Assembly: GCA_947069175.1 (NCBI GenBank)
Contig: CAMTDV010000027.1
Coordinates: forward strand, 37,461,369 to 37,525,368
Direction of reading: 5' to 3'
From: Scalesia atractyloides
Lineage: Eukaryota; Streptophyta; Magnoliopsida; Asterales; Asteraceae
Length of the DNA: 64,000 nucleotides
This document shows positions 57,978-64,000 of the stretch, piece by piece. The notes beneath the pieces are model-generated. The model saw only the letters and a program-made list of their open reading frames with translations, was not told the origin of the DNA and did no database searches. The position numbers and the translations under genes are program-made. Every line of letters starts with the position of its first letter. The first letter of the stretch is position 1.

Positions 57978-58755
57978 CTATTGATTTTTTGAGGCAATGG
58001 GAATTTGCAAGTACCTAGAGAATCCATCTGGAAAACAATAAAGTTTGTTACCGGATAATCGTTCTAACATTTGATCAATGAAGGGTAAAGGAAAATGGTC
58101 TTTTCTTGCGGTTTCATTGACTCTCCTATAGTCAATGCAAACTGTCCATCCGGTGACGGTTATTGTTGGTATGAGCTCGTTCTTTTCGTTTGTCACAACC
58201 GTCATTCCACCTTTTTCGGTACGACTTGGACAGGACTTACCCATGGACTTTCAGAAATGGGATGGATAAGTCTGGCATCTAAGAGTTTGATAACTTCCTT
58301 TTTGACTACTTCTTGTACATTAGGATTAACCCTTCTTTGTGATTAGATTACCGATTTGTAGTCATCTTCCATTAAAAAATTTTGTGTGCACATGGAAGGA
58401 CTAATTCCCTTGATGTCCATTAGTTTCCATGCAATTGTCGTTTTATGTTTTTTAAGCAAAGTAAGTATTTTTTTTCTTTTTCTTGAGAAGTGAGATATGA
58501 GGAAATGATGATAGGAAGTTTATCTTGGTTATCTAAGAACGCGTATTCTAAGCCCTTTGGAAGTTCTTTGATTTCTAGAGAAGGTGGGTCTTTAATAGAT
58601 GGCTTAGTCTTTGTTTCGTCATCGCGGTCGATGGCCAAAACGGTTTGTTTGGTAACGACTTCCTCTTCAACGAATTGGTCATTTTGTTCCTCCGTATCGG
58701 GTGGCTCAACTTCGTCTTTCAACAAGGGGTCGTCATTGCCGATTGGGTATTTCAT
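57978..58755 (-). pseudogene. Reverse transcriptase N-terminal half of element G
   Basis: 58755-58420 minus reads the pre-RT linker (PSLEIKELPKGLEYAFLDN, LPIIISSYL). 58244-57978 reads RT (EKGGMTVVTNEKNELIPT, CIDYRRVNETARKDHFPLPF, DGFSRYLQIPIA). The aspartate of the first catalytic block is visible. The segment between is broken by stops. Confidence 0.85.
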
Positions 58756-58911
58756 TGACTTATTTACATTAAAATTTCATTTGTTGGACCCAAGTTTAGT
58801 GGGAAGATCATGATGTTTTTGTTTGAGCAAAGTTCGATGGGTTTTTCTGAAAGGTTGTCCTAACACGAGTGGAGCATCATCTAAGATGATGAAGTCGGTT
58901 GGTACAATCGT

Positions 58912-59247
58912 TTAGTTTGTTTGAATGAGAGCGTCTTCAATCACTCCTATAGCGTGTTTAATTTTTTTATCAGCCAAGAGGATAAGAATTTTGATCGGAA
59001 GAAAATCATCAATACCTAATCTTTCGAATATGTAGCTAGGCATTATGTAAATGCAAAGATCTTTGTCTATCGAGATGTTACTAATATAGATGTTTTGAAT
59101 GAAACATGTTACCGGTTTTATGTTTAATCCAATTTGTTCATCTTGTATTAGTGAGGTTTGATCTTTAGTTAAACTAATGCTTGCTACTTCTTTGATGTTA
59201 GGATTAGTGGTTAAGTCTTTTAAAAACTTCGCATGAGATGGAACCAA
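58912..59247 (-). pseudogene. Protease region of element G, catalytic motif degenerate
   Basis: Minus-strand frame with the Athila-type protease neighbourhood (MPSYIFERLGIDDFLPIKIL, ADKKIKHAIGVIEDALIQ). The active-site D(L/S)GAS sequence is not intact; here it reads SIDKDLCIYIMPS. It would be inactive. Confidence 0.7.
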
Positions 59248-59359
59248 ATTATGATTTTCAAGAGAAGGTTGTAGGATGTGTATTTCTTGGAGGTCTTTTT
59301 GTTCCTCCTTGAAATTTACCTTTAAAGACTTACCTTTCGAATGGCTTGGTTCGGGTTTC

Positions 59360-59743
59360 TCATCTTGGGTTTTCTTTAAGTGGTTCCTCTTTTATCGGCT
59401 CTTGAGGTTTCAACTCTTCTATGATCACCTCCTTGGTACAAATGGTCTCATCTTTTGCACGAGATTGCTTGATCAAGAATTCTAAGTTCTTGAGACTTTG
59501 TACGAGGATTTCGGCTTCAGGCACGATTGTGGGTGGTGTCTCGTACGTTTCAAACGCTAGAGTATCCCAATCAAAGCTTGACTTTGGAAACTCAAACCTT
59601 GGTTCCTCATATGTTGTGTATAAGGTTGATGGTTGAAAAAGGTAACAATTTTGTATCGAATGGGATTCATCACATATGGTACAATATGGTTCATCGTAAT
59701 CATCATAATGGTAGTCGTCATAATCTCCCATGTAATAATCCAT
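59360..59743 (-). pseudogene. gag C-terminus of element G with zinc knuckle
   Basis: 127 codons on the minus strand. Asp/Tyr-rich start (YYMGDYDDYHYDDYDEPY), a Cys/His knuckle CTICDESHSIQNC, then an acidic/Lys-rich tail. The large N-terminal part of gag expected upstream is missing, so the element has an internal deletion. Confidence 0.7.
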
Positions 59744-60316
59744 TGCTTGGATTGCACCCAGAAGATTACAGCTCTGGGGAATTAAAAACTTTTGTGAATA
59801 CAGAAGGTTTACACGGTCCCGTGCTGTTTGGACATGACCTCTTTCTTAGGACTGTGTTTTATTCGGTACTGGGCGTTTTTAACATGGCCCTGTGTCAAAT
59901 GGAACACAACCCCGTGTGAGGCTTCTATGAAAAATTTTTGTTTGGTTTTCAGTTACGGGTACATTAGACACAGCCCCATGTCAGTGTGGCACGGCCCCGT
60001 GTTCAGCTTCTGTAACTGAAATTTTCAGAAAAACGAAGAAGAATTTGCATAGAAAAACTAAAGAAAATGACTAGCCCGTTGATTTTAAGCTTTCTTAAAA
60101 TCCTTGTGTACCTGGAATGTCGCTAAAAACTTGACGTGAGCGAGGGTGTGTATTTTTTTATTTTTATTTTGAAGTACTTTTTACTCGTTTATCAAGCTTT
60201 ACATTTATAAAACACGATATAACGCTATCACTCTCTACAACACACTAGGGCATGTGCACTCATCGTTGGCGTAGTACGGTGATGATAGGATACTGAGGTA
60301 GTCAAAGGACACAAGA
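59744..60316 (-). repeat. Element G leader with second CACGG..CCGTG motif cluster
   Basis: Near-palindromic motifs at 59813-59824 (CACGGTCCCGTG), 59882-59917 and 59968-60001, at 70-86 base intervals, echoing those near 55510-55697. No coding sequence. Confidence 0.6.
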
Positions 60317-60329
60317 GCTTTTAATACCA
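60317..60329 (-). other. Probable primer-binding site of element G (degenerate)
   Basis: On the minus strand TGGTATTAAAAGC five bases after the LTR end, similar to the initiator-Met site TGGTATCAGAGC. Confidence 0.5.
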
Positions 60330-60334
60330 GATTT

Positions 60335-61755
60335 TGTCATAATCGACCCAAATTTTGAGAAACTATTTTTTAATAAGTAAAATAAAGTAAGAAACTAAAG
60401 TAATTAAAGAAACAAATAGACAAGATAGAATCACTTGGTTCCGACTCATCTTTTATATATCCTTTGATACTTTATGCACTTTGAGTTTTTCAAGAGATTG
60501 TCTTAGTTATAGCGGTATGTCCCTCTTTTGGAGGCAATGCTACCCTCGGCTATATTGGTCTGAGTCAGCAGGGATACAGTCTCGCAAGGCCGGAATATTG
60601 AAAGATAAATAAGTAAGTTATTAATGCAAAATGTGGCATGTCCCTCTTTTGGAGGCAACGCTACCCTCGGCCATATTGGTCTGAGTTAGTAGGGATACAG
60701 TCCCGCAAGGCCGGTTTAAAGTTTTAATAGTAGTTCATTTATAAGGGATTCAAGGCGTTCTTACTTCCCTCGAATTTTATGCTATCTGTATCAAAGGAAG
60801 TCCTAATAAGCTTGAATCAAGTCCTCGCAGGATCTATACACTGAACGAGACAAGAGCTTTACCCGAATCATCCTTCTAACCCCCTTCTAGGAAGTTAACG
60901 TGCTTTATATAGACCGTAAAGACATCAATGAGTGCATCAACAAAACCTGAAGAGATGATAGAATAAAGTTCACTTTCAATATAATAAACCAGTTATTAAA
61001 GTCACTAATACAAACCCAATTAAAAAGCTAACCAAAGTTTGGAAATCAAAAGTAATACATAAAAGATTTTGTCTTCACTAAGTGATGTAAGAGATTAGAC
61101 AAACATGGCCATAGTTTGACAAAGGCTCTTACGATCAATCTTGGATCCTAAGGCTAACACACACTCTAAACTCTAATGATTGTGGGAGATGATGGTGGTG
61201 GAGTGGTGGCAGGTGTGAGAGAAATGGTTTGCCAAGGGATCGATTACAACTGAAGCAGGCACCCCCATTTATAGTTGCAAACAGAAGCTTTACATGGCCC
61301 CGTGCTCCCCTTCTCTATCTTCGTTTAATGAGTTGTGTCAGTCCGTATGCTTGCACGACCCGTGGCCATTGTACTTGCTGTACTATCCAAGATTTGCATA
61401 TCTGGAAGTTGACCATGACCTGTATCTCTTGTCAACTTCTGTTTGTCTTCTTCTTTCTGGAATCATGAGTGGGGCACAATCCCATGCCTTGGTGGCACGG
61501 CCCCGTGCTTGTCTTTTGATATGTTGTTTTTAGTCTTGGGGTGAAGCTCGGAGGGTCGGTATGATGTATCAACTTTCCTTCTTTTGTATTCATGCTGGTT
61601 TTTGCCGTTAATTTGTTCCTTTTGTACATTTAAGCTCTTTTAATCCTGAAAATAAAAAGTATACAAAGAAACATACTTTTTCCAACATTAGTCCTAAAAT
61701 GGTTGATTTTATACCTTATTGGATATAATTTATATGTTGCATTAGGTGCATATCA
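60335..61755 (-). repeat. Element G 5' LTR (1421 bp)
   Basis: On the minus strand it starts TGATATGCACC and ends GATTATGACA. TATAAAT lies at 61267-61273 on the minus strand, followed by a CA/CT-rich leader. CACGG..CCGTG motifs occur at 61292, 61352 and 61472-61509. Two copies of TGTCCCTCTTTTGGAGGCAA (60518 and 60638 regions) form a short direct repeat of about 120 bases. Confidence 0.7.
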
Positions 61756-61867
61756 GTACCCATCTCTGTCATCGCCACGATTGTATTTCCGCTTCGATGT
61801 TTTTGGGTTGTGACAAGGTGGCTAGATGCAAAAGTAACGACACTGCTAAGGGATCGATCAGACCACC
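61756..61867. other. Short spacer between elements G and D
   Basis: It includes CGATGTTTTTGGGTTGTGACA, which resembles the end of an A-type LTR (CGATGTTTCCGCCATCGGTTGGGGTGTGACA class) and may be a relic of one. No gene. Confidence 0.4.
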
Positions 61868-63197
61868 TGTAACGCCTCGCTTTTTCGTACTTTTCTTAAT
61901 TAAAAAGTGTAATCGTATTTCTATTTATGGAAACTTCTATTCGTATCCCATTCGTATTTCATTTCCCAAGCTTATAATCCGAGACTTTGATCGTAATAAA
62001 ATTCATAGCTGATACATACTTGTCTTACATGTATTTAATTGTTAAATACGTGTTTACATACAAACCGATACTTGTTATACATGCAAATACTCACACATTC
62101 ATACTTGATACCTAAAATATACTTACATATACATTATACACTTGAAAACATGCAAAAATATCAAGTTTTACCATGAAATGAAAGATAAACTAAGTTCAAG
62201 GACTAAAAATAGCATAATCCGCAAATTCTTGTTTCTAGCTCATGGATTTGGCAAAAGTGTGTTTGTTGGATTGTGCTTCTTGCATTTAATACTCACCTAA
62301 CTCAACTCCCAAACCTCAAGTATAAATACCCACCTCCTCTCACACTCATTTCACACCTCAATCATCTATTCTCTTCTCTCTAAAAGCTCTAAGAGCTCTC
62401 TTCTTCTAAAGATTCAAGGTTTCAAAAGATAACCCGGTATTCCTCCAAGCCCTTCACGGAAGTAACAAGGGAAGCTTCCGCAAAACCGTGAGTATACATG
62501 ACCCCTTTTGCTTTTACACTTTTGGGTTCAATACGTTATACTATTAAACACACGCAATCACTTATACTTTATGCAAACACAAACAATCCAATCATACATG
62601 CTTGAATACGTGAAACTTGATTTGTATTCTTGGAACATTCTTATGTGATTTAGTTGTCATTAACTTTGTTTAAAGCCTCCCTTAACATGTATAGCGCTAT
62701 AGGAGTAACGCACCGCCCGTATTCTTGAGGTCATGTTAAGTCATTCAATCATTACGGTCTTATTGTTGCGACGATGAGATTACGCTAGCGGTACACTTTG
62801 GGTTGACTAGTATAATAGCATGCCTTGGTACATTAATCTAGTTAACTATTTTTGTCATGTGGATTGTTCAAAACTTCTTTACATATATGCTAGTACTCAA
62901 ACTTGTATGCTCGCCAATATTTTTCTATTGAACTACACTTTAAAACGTATTTGCAGGATTTTGACGACGATGACGCACGGAACCTAGTAGGATGCCTAGA
63001 AACGCACCTTAAACTTTAATTTGTTGTATCTTATTTGATCCAAACTTGTTGTAATTTCATTTTCAAACAATGTACTTGATATTAGCAATAAAATGAAATT
63101 TTGTTATTTAAATACTTGTCACTTATTAGCGTTATGAAGTCTCGAGTAATCTATTTCGTCTCACTCCGATGTTTCCACCATCGGTTGGGGTGTGACA
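61868..63197 (+). repeat. Element D 5' LTR (1330 bp)
   Basis: TATAAATA at 62321-62328. It shares start, end, promoter and the 60-nt island with A but is about 600 bases shorter and diverged elsewhere. Confidence 0.88.
62681..62740 (+). other. 60-nt conserved LTR island (copy 3, element D)
   Basis: All 60 bases equal those at 9939-9998, while the 40 bases upstream differ strongly between A and D. Confidence 0.8.
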
Positions 63198-63200
63198 GAT

Positions 63201-63212
63201 TGGTATCAGAGC
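63201..63212 (+). other. Primer-binding site of element D
   Basis: TGGTATCAGAGC, three bases after the LTR end. Confidence 0.9.
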
Positions 63213-64000
63213 CATAACTATAGGGAATTAGGTACAATTGTGATGTTCGATCTAGTCTATAGTTCTAAATACCCATTTGATCATTCTTGTTATGCTTAAA
63301 ACTTTATGCTTCCTACCTTGCTTCTCCTCTTCTCTTTGGTCTTAATGCATATACATAATGTCCTTCCTAAGACATTTTTACATAATACACACTTTGAAGA
63401 CTTGAAGACACTCGTAACACAACGAGACGAGTTCACTAAAATAGGCGTGAAACCCACAATTTGGTGAATGACTCTCATTCCGCTATTCTTATTCTTTTTG
63501 CACGAAATTTCACCATCAAGTTAGGAGTGAAATTCACATCTTGACGGAAAATTTTCCAATTCAAACTCTAGTGGACCCTTACCAACGAATCAGAACTTGC
63601 TATTCGTTTGGTAAGTACCAACCACACTTAGGGTACGAAATTGTCAAGTTAGGGGTGAAACCCGCACCTTGTCGATTAAGTCCCATTCTTTGATTTTCGT
63701 TCTCGCCAAGGTTTTGATATTTCAATCAATTAGAGACGTGTAGTAACTGGAAGGGTAAAACGCCGTTAATCATAGCATTTTACCTATAGGCCAAAGCACG
63801 TTCCTCTAATTTGAAAGGATCTTTGATTCACTTTGGAATAGTCGATGCTTCTCAACCCAAAACACTCCAATATTTTACTAAGCCTATCTTTTATGCTATC
63901 ACAATTTCTATGTGTTTTAATACTTATTACCTTGTTCATTTCGAACCCGATGCACAATTCGCACATCTTTCGCAATCATAAACAATAATAATTCTCGCAA
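63213..64000 (+). other. Element D interior, non-coding, truncated by window edge
   Basis: It resembles 42337-43120 closely, including the GTTAGG(A/G)GTGAAA phrases. No recognisable protein. Confidence 0.7.

Larger units (their letters stand above)
53881..61755 (-). mobile_element. Degenerate Athila-like Ty3/gypsy element G, minus strand
   Basis: In minus-strand order: LTR (61755 to 60335), primer site, gag C-terminus, protease, RT, integrase, polypurine tract and the beginning of the second LTR (54119 to 53881). The 239-bp homologous LTR segments both start TGATATG(C) on the minus strand. The RT signature CIDYRRVNETARKDHFPLPF fits the Athila/Tat lineage. Many stops, deletions and a truncated 3' LTR mean it is an old fragment. 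No matching target duplication: AGAGT on the left, GTACC on the right. Confidence 0.8.
61868..64000 (+). mobile_element. LTR retrotransposon D, relative of A, runs off the window
   Basis: The LTR starts TGTAACGCCTCGC at 61868 and ends GGTGTGACA at 63197, followed by the primer site. The interior to 64000 matches the start of A's interior and is non-coding. The 3' end is outside the window. Confidence 0.85.

Noticed and set aside
53881..61755. Element G with only 239-bp LTRs
   Set aside because: The TGATATG..CATATCA ends look like a short LTR, but no primer site follows 61517 on the minus strand. A TATA box, leader and primer-like site show that the LTR extends to 60335, so the left copy is best read as truncated.

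Overview
This window is plant nuclear DNA: one multi-exon plant gene at the left, followed by about 56 kb of nested LTR retrotransposons and small TIR elements. The repeat style suggests a dicot, probably Asteraceae: long LTRs ending GTGTGACA, initiator-Met primer sites, and hairpin-forming CACGG..CCGTG motifs. That family-level placement is from memory of similar genomes and is only moderately secure.

Left part (1-7930). The only host gene is an eleven-exon, 581-codon MAP65/PRC1/Ase1 microtubule bundler on the + strand (2293-7681). All introns have GT-AG borders and the reading frame closes perfectly. Intron 10 carries a 379-bp Mutator-like MITE with a visible target duplication.

Middle part (7937-51640) is a five-level nest. 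A TIR element sitting in a TA microsatellite contains LTR element A (8481-51455, TSD TATAA). A's 5' LTR is split by B (10193-42103), the only one of the inner four with pol, of the Tekay/Del chromovirus type. B is split by E (15657-33632, minus strand, TSD GCTAA). E is split by F (21524-30128, minus strand, TSD TAATG). A's 3' LTR is separately split by LTR fragment C (47333-51276). A and E have no recognisable coding sequence, F has gag only, and B's gag-pol is broken. A, E, F and B share the initiator-Met primer site and a near-palindromic motif beside the polypurine tract, which suggests the non-coding ones were moved by B-like machinery.

Right part (51641-64000). A second TIR element abuts the other TA microsatellite. 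About 1.7 kb of AT-rich DNA follows. Then comes a decayed minus-strand Athila-like element G (53881-61755) with gag, protease, RT and integrase fragments, and then D (61868 to beyond the window), a relative of A.

The most unusual signal is in both LTRs of F. Four tRNA-like modules lie at an exact 170-bp period in the sense orientation of the element, downstream of its TATA box. Each has a box-A-like hairpin and a box B at tRNA spacing (45-46 nt). A fifth module, of Ser/Leu type, lies on the opposite strand upstream of the TATA box. The second most unusual signal is a 60-nt block, identical in three LTRs of the A and D elements, which contains a 12-bp palindrome and closing inverted arms.
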